This document shows, piece after piece, positions 6,663 to 14,230 of a stretch of 18,563 nucleotides of DNA (position 1 is its first letter; every line of letters starts with the position of its first letter). This DNA comes from DATKEG01 sp035544515. GTDB lineage: Bacteria; Acidobacteriota; Vicinamibacteria; Fen-336. Location of the stretch: the NCBI GenBank assembly GCA_035544515.1, contig DATKEG010000119.1:1-18563 (forward strand). The letters run 5' to 3'. Below the pieces are notes generated by a model. The model did not search any database, had not been told where the DNA came from, and saw only the letters and a program-made list of their open reading frames with translations. The translations under genes were made by a program, and so were the position numbers.

Positions 6663-7304
6663 TCAGGCGAACGCCAGGTCGGCCTCGTGGAGGCGGCGCA
6701 CGCCCGCCGCCTCCATCTGGCGCCAGGCCCGCTCGAGGGAGCCCCGCAGATCGATCCCGCGCACCGCCTCCTCGACCACGTGCACCTCGAAGCCCTCGCG
6801 CCGCGCGTCGAGGGCCGAATACTGCACACAGAAGTCGGTGGCGAGGCCCACCAGGAACAGCCGCCGCAGACCGCGCTCGCGCAGGTACCCGGCCAGGCCG
6901 GTGCTCGTGCGGTGGTCGTTTTCGTAGAGCGCGGAGTAGGAATCGACCGCCGGGTCGTGCCCTTTCCGCACGATCAGCGACGCCGGACGCGTGTCGAGCG
7001 CGGGGTGGAACTCGGCGCCCGGCGTGCCGGGTACGCAGTGGTCCGGCCAGAGCACCTGCTCGCCGTAGGGAAGCGTGATCGTCTCGTAGGGCTGGCGGCC
7101 GGGATGGCTGGAGGCGAAGGACACGTGCCCGCGCGGGTGCCAGTCCTGCGTGAGCAGGACGTGACGGAAGCGCGCGGAGAGCCGGTTCACGACCGGCACG
7201 ATCTGGTCGCCCCCGGCGACGGCCAGGGCGCCGCCCGGGCAGAAGTCGTTCTGCGTGTCGATGACGACGAGCGCGTCGTCCGCCGCAACCCTCACGGGCG
7301 CCAT
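6663..7304 (-). CDS. pncA: Nicotinamidase (isochorismatase-like hydrolase family)
   Basis: This 213-residue protein is a full-length nicotinamidase, the enzyme that converts nicotinamide to nicotinate and ammonia in NAD salvage. The catalytic triad is visible as D16 (VVIDTQNDF), K114 (IVRKG) and C159 (LATDFCV). The metal site is D54 and H56 (QDWHPRGH) plus H89 (WPDHC). The cis-peptide region before the cysteine and the S122-Y123-SAL segment are also typical. All residues needed for activity appear present, so I expect an active cytosolic enzyme. The ATG at 7304 has no clear ribosome site; a GTG three codons in (7295) is an alternative. It diverges from the GT4 gene across 29 bases and is probably cotranscribed with the PilZ gene downstream. 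Confidence 0.93.
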   Translation of the reverse strand: MAPVRVAADDALVVIDTQNDFCPGGALAVAGGDQIVPVVNRLSARFRHVLLTQDWHPRGHVSFASSHPGRQPYETITLPYGEQVLWPDHCVPGTPGAEFHPALDTRPASLIVRKGHDPAVDSYSALYENDHRTSTGLAGYLRERGLRRLFLVGLATDFCVQYSALDARREGFEVHVVEEAVRGIDLRGSLERAWRQMEAAGVRRLHEADLAFA

Positions 7305-7333
7305 GAGGGAGAATCTACAACCATCGGCGGGAC

Positions 7334-8455
7334 ATGCGCATCCTCCACGTCAGCGACCGGCTGAGCGAGCGGGGCGGTGCCCACTGGCACCTGCGTTCCG
7401 TCATCGAGCGGCTCGCTGCCCTGGGCCACCGGGTGGACCTGGCCGTGGGGGCCCTCGACGACGAGGTGACGCCGCCCTGCCCGCTCCACGTCGTGGCCGG
7501 TCTCGACGAGAGGCGGCGGCGAGCGGTCGATCTCGCGCCGGTGATCGCGGCCACGCGGCCCGACGTCGTGCACCTCCACACCGTGGTGAACCCCTCCGTC
7601 CTGGAGTGGGCGGGCGGCGTTCCGGCCCTGATCACGGTGCAGGACCACCGCTACTTCTGCCCGGCGCTCGGAAAGTGGACGGCGGACGGCCAGGTCTGCC
7701 GCGCGCCCATGGACGCGCGCGCGTGCGCGGCCTGCTTCGACGACGGCGCGTATTTCCACGAGGTCTATGGCCTGACCGACGAGCGCCGGCGCGCGCTCGG
7801 CCGCCTGCCCGTGGTGGTGCTGTCGCGCTACATGAGGGACGAGCTGACGGCGGTGGGCGTGCCGCGGGAGCGCATCGTCGTCGTCCCGCCCTTCGTCCAC
7901 GGCCTCGACGCGGGCGCGCGCGCCGGCGGCCCGCCCTGTGTCCTGTTCGCCGGGCGGCTGGCCGCCGGCAAGGGCGTCCGCGAAGCGGTGCTGGCCTGGC
8001 GGGCTTCGGGCCTGGACCTCCCGCTCGTGTTCGCCGGCACCGGCCCGCTGCGGGCCGAGCTCGAGCGCGACGGATTGACCGTGCTCGGGTGGGTGCCGCA
8101 CGCCGCGCTCGCGGCCGTCTATCGGCGCGCGGCGGCGCTCCTGATGCCCTCGCGCTGGCAGGAGCCCTTCGGCATCGTCGGCCTCGAGGCGCGCACGCTG
8201 GGCACGCCGGTCGCCGCGTGGCGCAGCGGGGGCGTCGCGGAATGGCACGACGGGGGCCCCTCTCTGGTGGAGTGGGGTGACGTGCCGGCCCTGGCCGAAG
8301 CGCTGCGGCACGCGACGAGCGGACCGCGCTCCACGGCCCCGGCCGGCTTCGAGCCCGAGCCTCTCATGGAGCGGCTCCTGGCCGTGTACGGTTCCGTCCG
8401 CGCTCAGGGCTCGATTACCGGAAGTACCAGGCGCGAGGCGTGGGGGCGGCCGTGA
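7334..8455 (+). CDS. Glycosyltransferase family 4 (GT-B fold)
   Basis: This 373-residue protein is a GT4-type glycosyltransferase. The N-terminal Rossmann half starts MRILHVSDRLSERGGAHWHL, and the DVVHLHT strand is typical of acceptor-binding domains. The C-terminal nucleotide-sugar half has LFAGRLAAGKG, an AALLMPSRWQEPFG loop and the E277-x7-E285 motif that holds the donor sugar nucleotide in retaining enzymes. Four cysteines, C109, C122, C131 and C134 (spacing 12, 8, 2), sit in an acceptor-domain insertion and could bind a metal. The donor and acceptor cannot be deduced; polysaccharide or glycolipid synthesis is the usual family role. No other glycan genes are adjacent, so it looks solitary. 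The ribosome site is weak. Its last 52 bases overlap the convergent CocE-type gene. Confidence 0.88.
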   Translation: MRILHVSDRLSERGGAHWHLRSVIERLAALGHRVDLAVGALDDEVTPPCPLHVVAGLDERRRRAVDLAPVIAATRPDVVHLHTVVNPSVLEWAGGVPALITVQDHRYFCPALGKWTADGQVCRAPMDARACAACFDDGAYFHEVYGLTDERRRALGRLPVVVLSRYMRDELTAVGVPRERIVVVPPFVHGLDAGARAGGPPCVLFAGRLAAGKGVREAVLAWRASGLDLPLVFAGTGPLRAELERDGLTVLGWVPHAALAAVYRRAAALLMPSRWQEPFGIVGLEARTLGTPVAAWRSGGVAEWHDGGPSLVEWGDVPALAEALRHATSGPRSTAPAGFEPEPLMERLLAVYGSVRAQGSITGSTRREAWGRP

Positions 8456-10155
8456 TGCACGGAGATGCGCGCCGGGCGCGACCGTGACGACTCCGCTTCC
8501 AGCTCGCCCGTCTGCAGGTTGCGGGAGAAGTGCGGGAAGAACGCGCCGCAGACCAGGAGACGCAGCCGATGCCCCTTGCGGAAGGCGTTCCCGGTCATCA
8601 GGTTCTCGAAGCGCAGCGCGTAGACGCGGTCCTTTTCCAGCAGCTCGCGGGCCGCGCCGCCCGCCCGATAGCTCGCGCGCTGCACGTCGAGTCCCGGGCT
8701 CATGAGGTTCACGGCCGTCCCGTCCGGGGCCACGTCGAAGAGCTTGAGCCACACGTCCACGTCCGGCGCGTCCTCGGTCGAGACGTGCACCTCGGCCGTG
8801 ATCCGGCCCACCACGCGCAGGTCGCGCTCCAGCGGGCTCGTCTCGAAGGCGACGACGTCCGGGCGCTCCGCCAGCGCCCGGTAGTCGTGAGCGCCGGGCT
8901 CCGCGGCATGTGCGTCCTCGACCGGCCGCGCGGGGTCGGACACGAAGGAGCGGGACCCGCCGGCGCCCGGCGGCTCGCCCCAGGTGAGAGTCCCCGCGCC
9001 GGGCCCGGGCGCGGCGTGGAGGTACAGGGCGCGGGGCACGGTGCCCGGGAGCGGCCACCCGTCCCCCTCCCGCCAGGCGTTTTCGCCCATGACGAAGGCG
9101 CGCACCGCCGGCTCGCGGTCGACGCCGTTGTCGAGGCCGCGCACGTAGCGGTCCATGAAGCGCAGCACCGTCTCGTGGTAGTCGATGGCGGCGGCCGGAC
9201 CGAACGTCCGGTCGCCCGAGCGGGTCTGGGCCTCGCGGTCCTGCATGGTCACGCTGCCGTGTATCCAGGGGCCCAGCACCAGCTTCGTGCGCGCATCCGC
9301 CTGGCCCGCCCGCGCCGTCCGCAGGCCGAGGAAGTTCGTGAGGGCGCCCTCGGGCCCGTAGGCTTCGTCGTGCCAGCCCGAGAGGTTCAGCACGGCCGCG
9401 CCCACGCGCGCGTAACGGCCTCGAAGCTCGGCCCAGTCCCACCACGGATCCCCCGGCGGGTGGCGCAGCCACTCGAAGAGGTACGGCGCCACGTCGCGGA
9501 ACTCGTGCAGGGCGGAGAGGGGAAGACGCCGCTGCACCGAATCGCGCAGGCCGTCCCACGCGGCGCGGGCCTCGGCGGCCGTGCGCGGGCCGGCCAGGCC
9601 GCGCCGGGCCCGTACGTCCGGCGCGATGTTGTTCCAGATCCAGGCCGTCCAGGACAGGTCGAACACGCCGCCCGAGTAGAAGAAGTTGCGTGGCGTGGAG
9701 AAGGTCATGGCGGGCGCCATGGCGCGCAGGTGCGGCGGCGACTCGACGGCGGCCAGCCACTGGACGGCGCCCGGATACGACAGGCCGAACGTGCCCACCC
9801 GGCCGTCCGACCAGGCCTGCGCCGCCGCCCACTCGATCGTGTCGTAGCCGTCACGTCCCTCGTGGCGATACGGCTCGAACTCGCCTTCCGACCCGTACCG
9901 GCCGCGCACGTCCTGGACGACCACGGCGTATTCGCGCCGGGACGCGCGCGCGACCGTGGAATCCTCGCCCTGGACCTCTCGCCGGTCGTAGGGCGTGCGA
10001 TAGACCAGGACGGGGAAGCGGCCGCTCTTCGCGGGCCGCCACACGTCGGCACGCAGCACGGCCCCGTCGCGCATGCGCACGGCGACGTCCCGCTCGACGA
10101 CCGGCGGAGAGGCGGCGGCCGCGCAAAGGAGGAAGGGAAGCAGGGGAGCCGGCAC
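8404..10155 (-). CDS. CocE/NonD-family serine hydrolase (X-Pro dipeptidyl-peptidase-like, S15)
   Basis: Counted from the GTG at 10155, the protein has 583 residues, normal for this family. The N-terminal alpha/beta-hydrolase domain has the nucleophile S126 in GLSYPG, the acid D263 in SGWHDEAYGPEG and the base H299 in GPWIHG. A C-terminal jelly-roll domain follows (from about 400), with VVGRITAEVHVSTEDAPDVDVWLKLFDV. Members cleave esters, amides or acyl-amino-acid substrates; the substrate here is unknown. The frame stays open to 10341, but residues before the GTG look like non-coding Arg-rich sequence and overlap the helicase end. The GTG begins a short hydrophobic leader with LLC at 9-11, possibly a lipoprotein or Sec signal. 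The start is uncertain: no ribosome site is seen and a 10-base tandem repeat covers it. It follows the helicase and a gene remnant closely, so it may be read from the same message. Confidence 0.85.
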   Translation of the reverse strand: MPAPLLPFLLCAAAASPPVVERDVAVRMRDGAVLRADVWRPAKSGRFPVLVYRTPYDRREVQGEDSTVARASRREYAVVVQDVRGRYGSEGEFEPYRHEGRDGYDTIEWAAAQAWSDGRVGTFGLSYPGAVQWLAAVESPPHLRAMAPAMTFSTPRNFFYSGGVFDLSWTAWIWNNIAPDVRARRGLAGPRTAAEARAAWDGLRDSVQRRLPLSALHEFRDVAPYLFEWLRHPPGDPWWDWAELRGRYARVGAAVLNLSGWHDEAYGPEGALTNFLGLRTARAGQADARTKLVLGPWIHGSVTMQDREAQTRSGDRTFGPAAAIDYHETVLRFMDRYVRGLDNGVDREPAVRAFVMGENAWREGDGWPLPGTVPRALYLHAAPGPGAGTLTWGEPPGAGGSRSFVSDPARPVEDAHAAEPGAHDYRALAERPDVVAFETSPLERDLRVVGRITAEVHVSTEDAPDVDVWLKLFDVAPDGTAVNLMSPGLDVQRASYRAGGAARELLEKDRVYALRFENLMTGNAFRKGHRLRLLVCGAFFPHFSRNLQTGELEAESSRSRPARISVHHGRPHASRLVLPVIEP

Positions 10156-10165
10156 GAGCCGGCAC
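10146..10165. repeat. 10-bp tandem duplication at the CocE-type start
   Basis: The 10-mer GAGCCGGCAC occurs twice in direct tandem (10146-10155 and 10156-10165). Because 10 is not a multiple of 3, gaining or losing one copy shifts the reading frame and changes which GTG opens the hydrolase frame. Confidence 0.8.
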
Positions 10166-10166
10166 G

Positions 10167-10301
10167 TTAGCAGAAGCGCGAGGCCCGATCCATCCCAGCT
10201 AGCATGCGCCGGACGTGGTCCGCCATCTTCGCCGGATCGTCGCGGGTGCCCGACCGGTAGGGACCGGCGATGAGGATCATCAGGGTGTCCCGCCGGTCCA
10301 T
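10167..10301 (-). pseudogene. N-terminal remnant of a DUF4406-like (deoxyribosyltransferase-type fold) gene
   Basis: A 44-codon frame runs from ATG (10301-10299) to TAA (10169-10167). Residues 8-29 read MILIAGPYRSGTRDDPAKMADH, which I recognise as the opening of small DUF4406-like proteins (about 110-130 residues) that carry the GPYRSGT nucleotide-binding loop. After about residue 33 the similarity stops and the frame ends, so roughly two thirds of the usual protein is missing; what follows is the hydrolase gene. Its ATG shares the A of the helicase TGA stop (TGATG), the layout of a translationally coupled gene. I read it as a 3'-deleted remnant that may still be translated. It could instead be a real short peptide. 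Family assignment is from memory of the motif. Confidence 0.55.
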
Positions 10302-13300
10302 CAGCCGACCTTGACCATCTCGCGCGTCGCCGCGGAGACACGCTCGTCCGGCGTGAGGATGCCGCGGAAGTTCAGGGGGTCGGACGCCGCTACCGCGGAC
10401 GGTGGACCGGCCTCGCCCTTCCGGCGCACGGCCCGAAGCAGGGTCACGGCCTCGGGCAGCGCGTATTGCTCGCCGTCGAAGCCGGCCACGAACCGTCCGC
10501 CCCGGATCTCGCCGCGCGCCTCGAGCGAGCGGCAGGCGCGGGCGACGTCACGCCAGGGCACGGGCAGCTTCTCCCGGGCGACCGTCTTCCGGAAGACGAC
10601 ACCGGTGCGGCGCAGCAGCCGGCGGGCCGCGAACTCGGCGCCGGGCGCCGCGGACGCCTCGCGACGGAGCAGGCTCCAGCGCCCGGCGGTCAGCGCCGCC
10701 GCGCGGCGCCGCCAGGCGGGCACCAGCATCCAGCGCAGGCCGCCGAACGAGTCGCAGGTGACACGCCCGAGGCCGATGAGCTGGGCGAGGCCGTCTTCCA
10801 CGGCCGCGAGCGGCAGGTGGGCGGCCCGCGGCAGCTCCTGGAAGAACGAGGGGCCCCGGCTGCGCAGGACGTCTTCGACCTGCGCGCCGGCGCCCGTGGG
10901 CTCGGGCGAGGGGGACTGCGCGGCCAGGGACGACCACGCCTCGAGGTCCTCGCGTGCCAGGAGGCACACCGGCGTCCGGCGCACGGGTGAGAGCCCCGCC
11001 CCCCACAGGCGCCCCCAGACCAGCTCGCCCGAAAGCGTGAGCTGGTCGAGCCACTCGCGCTTGTAGCCGCGGACCCGGGCCGGCAGGACGCTCGCTTCCC
11101 AGGCCGCGGCCGGTATCTCGAACCCGGCCAGCTGCGCCGCGGCCTCGGCCACGCCGCGCGGTCCTTCGAGCTTCGTTTCCGGATCGACGTGCTGCCACGA
11201 GGCCAGGAAGCGCAGGAACTGGGCCGCGGTGACCGGCTCGATCTCCCGGCGCAGCCGGTCGAGCGTGTAGCGGTGGATGCGGGCGAGCAGCCGCCGGTCG
11301 CACCAGGCCTCGCGCCCGTCGATGCGCGCCCGCAGGAGCACGCCCTCGGCTTCGAGGGCGCGCAGCTCCTCGTCGCACCCTTGCAGCAGGGGGTGGTCGA
11401 AGGGCAGGGGTCCCAGCGCTTCGAACCGGCCCCGGAGCACCGCCCTGGCGTCGCGGCTCGCCTCGGCCGCGAAGTAGCGGCCGCCTTCGCAGGTGACGCG
11501 CCCGGCGGCGGCGAGGAGGTCGAGCCAGGGGTGCCACGGCCGCCCTTCCTCGGCCGTCAGATAGCCCATCCACAACAGCGCCTCGTGCGCCTCCTCGGCG
11601 TTCGCGGGCTGCGGCCAGGCTTCCTCCCGCACGCGCGCGATGGCCTCGGGGTCGAGCGCGCCGAGCTCGTCGGCGGTGCGGATGTCGAGCACGCGGCGGC
11701 TCAGCACCGCCCGCGTGCGGCGCTCCTCGAGGGGGGCGTCGTCGAGGAAGGTGTAGGGCTGCGAGCTGAGGATGCCCCGGGCGAAGGCGGAGGGCTCCGC
11801 GGTGTCGATGGCCCGGCGCTCGATGCGGCCGTCCCGAAGCCCCCGCAGCACCTCGAGGAAGCCGTCCACGTCCATGGCCTCGGTGAGGCAGTCCTCGATG
11901 GTCTGCCGCACGATGGGGTGGTCCGGTACCTCGATCGGCCCGCCGGACAGGGTCTCGGGGCAGGCGTTGACCGCGGGGAAGGCGGCGGTGAGCAGGTCGT
12001 CGGCGCGCATGCGCAGGAGCGCGGCCGGCACCCTCTGGCCGTTGCGGCTCCGCTCCAGCAGGAGCGAGCGCTGAGCGTTCCAGCGCCAGCGCGTCTCGAA
12101 CATCGGGGACTGCAGCAGCGCCTGGACGAGCACGTCGCGCGCCGTGTTCGGGTGGAGGTAGTCGAACACCTCCTCGAGCGGGAAGCTGTGCTGCGGTCCG
12201 AGCGAGAGGACGATCGCCTCCTCGTTGGCCGCCGCCTGCAGCTCGAACCCGAAGCCCACGCAGAACCGCTTGCGCAGGGCCAGGCCCCAGGCCCGGTTGA
12301 TGCGCGAGCCGAACGGCGCGTGGACGACGAGCTGCATGCCCCCGCTCTCGTCGAAGAAGCGCTCGAGCACGACGCGGTCCTGCGTGGGCACGGCACCGAG
12401 CGCCCGCCGTCCCGCCTCCACGTATTCGGCCACCTGGGCCGCGGCGCCCTCGGGCAGAGCCGCCCCACACTCCTCGCGGAGGAAGGACGTCCCTTCGGTC
12501 GCGCCGAGGCCGCAGCCCTCGCGCAACGAGGCGATCTCGGCCGCCAGCTCGCGCGTGCGGCCCGGCCCCTCGCCCAGCCAGAACGGCAGCGTGGGCGGCT
12601 GGCCCTTCGCGTCGGCCACGCGCACGATGCCGGGCTCCACCCTTATGACGCGCCACGAGGTGTTCCCGAGCTGGAAGATGTCGCCGCCGTTGCTCTCGAT
12701 GGCCCAGTCCTCGTTCACCGTGCCCACGAGCGTCCCGTCCGGCTCCTGGCGCACCTGGTAGTCCGCGGTGTCCGGGATGGCCCCTCCGGAGAGGAGCGCG
12801 GTCAGCCGCGCGCGCCGCGTGCCCATGAGCCGCCCGTTCACGCCGTCGCGGTGGAGGAGGGCGCGGCGCCCGCCCGTGTGCAGTCCCACGACCTCGTCGA
12901 GCTCCTCGCGCGAGAGGTCGCGGTAGGGCCAGGCCCGGCGCACGGTCTGGAGCAGCGCGCGCTCGTCCCAGGCCTCGCTCACGCACGCGGCCACGACCTG
13001 CTGCGCCAGGATGTCGAGGGGCCGCGGGGGTGGGGGCGTGCGGTCGAGGATGCCGCCCTTGACGCAGCGCAGGAGCGCCGCGGCCTCGGCCAGCTCGTCG
13101 AGCGTGAGCGGGAACAGCCGCCCCTTCGGCGTCCGGCTCAGCGCGTGCCCCGCCCGGCCCACCCGCTGCAGGAAGGTGGCGATGGAGCGCGTGGCGCCGA
13201 CCTGGACGACGAGATCCACGTCCCCGATGTCGATGCCGAGCTCGAGGGAGGCCGTGGCCACCAGCGCGCGCAGCTCGCCCTGCTTGAGCTTCTGCTCGGC

Positions 13301-14221
13301 CTCGAGCCTCCGCGCCTTCGAGAGGCTGCCGTGGTGGCTCGAGACCACGTCCTCCCCGAGCACCTTGCTCAGTTGCCCGGCGATGCGCTCGGCCATCTTC
13401 CGCGTGTTCACGAAGACGAGCGTGGTGCGGTGCTCGCGGATCAGCTCGGAGATGCGCGCGTAGATCTCCTCCCACTGCTCGTGCGAACAAACCGTGCCCA
13501 GGGGCGAGGGCGGGACCTCCACCCCGAGGTCGAGCGTCCGGAAGGTCCCCGCGTCCACGAGCGCGCACTCGCGGCCCACCCCGGCCAGGAAGCGTCCCAC
13601 CTCGTCGAGCGGCTTCTGCGTGGCCGAGAGCCCCACGCGCTGCAAGGGACGTCCCGCGAGCGCCTCGAGCCGCTCCAGCGAGAGCGCGAGGTGCGCCCCG
13701 CGCTTGTCGCGGACGAGGGCGTGTATCTCGTCCACGATGACCGTGCGCGTGGTGGCGAGCATCGCCCGGCCTCCCGCGCTGGTCAGCAATATGTAGAGGG
13801 ACTCGGGTGTGGTGACCAGGATGTGGGGCGGCCGGCGGCTCATGGCCGCGCGCTCGGTGGCCGGCGTGTCGCCCGTGCGTACGAGCACCCGGACCTCGGG
13901 CAGGGCGGGAGCCGCGGCGCGGATCTCCGCGAGCGGGCCCTGGAGGTTCTTCTGGACGTCGTTGGACAGGGCCCTCAGCGGGGAGACGTAGAGGACATGC
14001 GTCTGGTCGGCCAGGCCGCTGCCCTCACGGAAGAGCCCGTCGATGGCGGACAGGAACGCGGCGAGCGTCTTGCCCGACCCCGTCGGCGCCGCGATGAGCG
14101 TGTGGCGCCCCTCCTGGATGAGGGGCCAGCCCAGGGCCTGGGGCGGCGTGGGCGCGCCCAGCCTCGCCTGGAACCAGCCGCGGACGGCCGGATGGAACGA
14201 TTCGAGCCCGGATGGCGGCAT
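10301..14221 (-). CDS. lhr: Lhr-type large DEAD/DEAH helicase
   Basis: This 1306-residue protein is a superfamily 2 helicase of the Lhr group. The motor has Walker A APTGSGKT at 45-52, DEIH at 164-167, SAT at 199-201, the ATASLELGID block at 322-331 and motif VI QRVGRAGH at 352-359. An Lhr-specific winged-helix/DEAD-associated region follows (about 400-850). The C-terminal part contains tandem winged-helix-like segments, including the WQHV and GYKREWLDQLTLSGELVWGR region seen in bacterial long-form Lhr. E. coli Lhr is a 3'-5' helicase linked to DNA repair, with a C-terminal region implicated in uracil-DNA glycosylase activity. Here the chain ends soon after SDPLNFRGILTP, where related proteins I recall continue, so the tail may be shortened. 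It starts 9 bases after the histidine kinase stop and its own stop overlaps the next ATG, so all are likely one transcript. Confidence 0.93.
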   Translation of the reverse strand: MPPSGLESFHPAVRGWFQARLGAPTPPQALGWPLIQEGRHTLIAAPTGSGKTLAAFLSAIDGLFREGSGLADQTHVLYVSPLRALSNDVQKNLQGPLAEIRAAAPALPEVRVLVRTGDTPATERAAMSRRPPHILVTTPESLYILLTSAGGRAMLATTRTVIVDEIHALVRDKRGAHLALSLERLEALAGRPLQRVGLSATQKPLDEVGRFLAGVGRECALVDAGTFRTLDLGVEVPPSPLGTVCSHEQWEEIYARISELIREHRTTLVFVNTRKMAERIAGQLSKVLGEDVVSSHHGSLSKARRLEAEQKLKQGELRALVATASLELGIDIGDVDLVVQVGATRSIATFLQRVGRAGHALSRTPKGRLFPLTLDELAEAAALLRCVKGGILDRTPPPPRPLDILAQQVVAACVSEAWDERALLQTVRRAWPYRDLSREELDEVVGLHTGGRRALLHRDGVNGRLMGTRRARLTALLSGGAIPDTADYQVRQEPDGTLVGTVNEDWAIESNGGDIFQLGNTSWRVIRVEPGIVRVADAKGQPPTLPFWLGEGPGRTRELAAEIASLREGCGLGATEGTSFLREECGAALPEGAAAQVAEYVEAGRRALGAVPTQDRVVLERFFDESGGMQLVVHAPFGSRINRAWGLALRKRFCVGFGFELQAAANEEAIVLSLGPQHSFPLEEVFDYLHPNTARDVLVQALLQSPMFETRWRWNAQRSLLLERSRNGQRVPAALLRMRADDLLTAAFPAVNACPETLSGGPIEVPDHPIVRQTIEDCLTEAMDVDGFLEVLRGLRDGRIERRAIDTAEPSAFARGILSSQPYTFLDDAPLEERRTRAVLSRRVLDIRTADELGALDPEAIARVREEAWPQPANAEEAHEALLWMGYLTAEEGRPWHPWLDLLAAAGRVTCEGGRYFAAEASRDARAVLRGRFEALGPLPFDHPLLQGCDEELRALEAEGVLLRARIDGREAWCDRRLLARIHRYTLDRLRREIEPVTAAQFLRFLASWQHVDPETKLEGPRGVAEAAAQLAGFEIPAAAWEASVLPARVRGYKREWLDQLTLSGELVWGRLWGAGLSPVRRTPVCLLAREDLEAWSSLAAQSPSPEPTGAGAQVEDVLRSRGPSFFQELPRAAHLPLAAVEDGLAQLIGLGRVTCDSFGGLRWMLVPAWRRRAAALTAGRWSLLRREASAAPGAEFAARRLLRRTGVVFRKTVAREKLPVPWRDVARACRSLEARGEIRGGRFVAGFDGEQYALPEAVTLLRAVRRKGEAGPPSAVAASDPLNFRGILTPDERVSAATREMVKVG

Positions 14222-14230
14222 CCCCAGATC

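Noticed and set aside
7292..9832. 846-codon minus-strand open frame across the GT4 and CocE-type genes
   Set aside because: Shadow frame. The product is Arg/Gly/Ala/Pro-rich, while the genuine genes in the same span show complete catalytic motifs.
10156..10341. In-frame 62-codon N-terminal extension of the CocE-type hydrolase
   Set aside because: It reads Arg/Pro/Asp-rich sequence overlapping the helicase end and the coupled remnant; the signal-like leader begins after it, so it is probably not translated in this frame.
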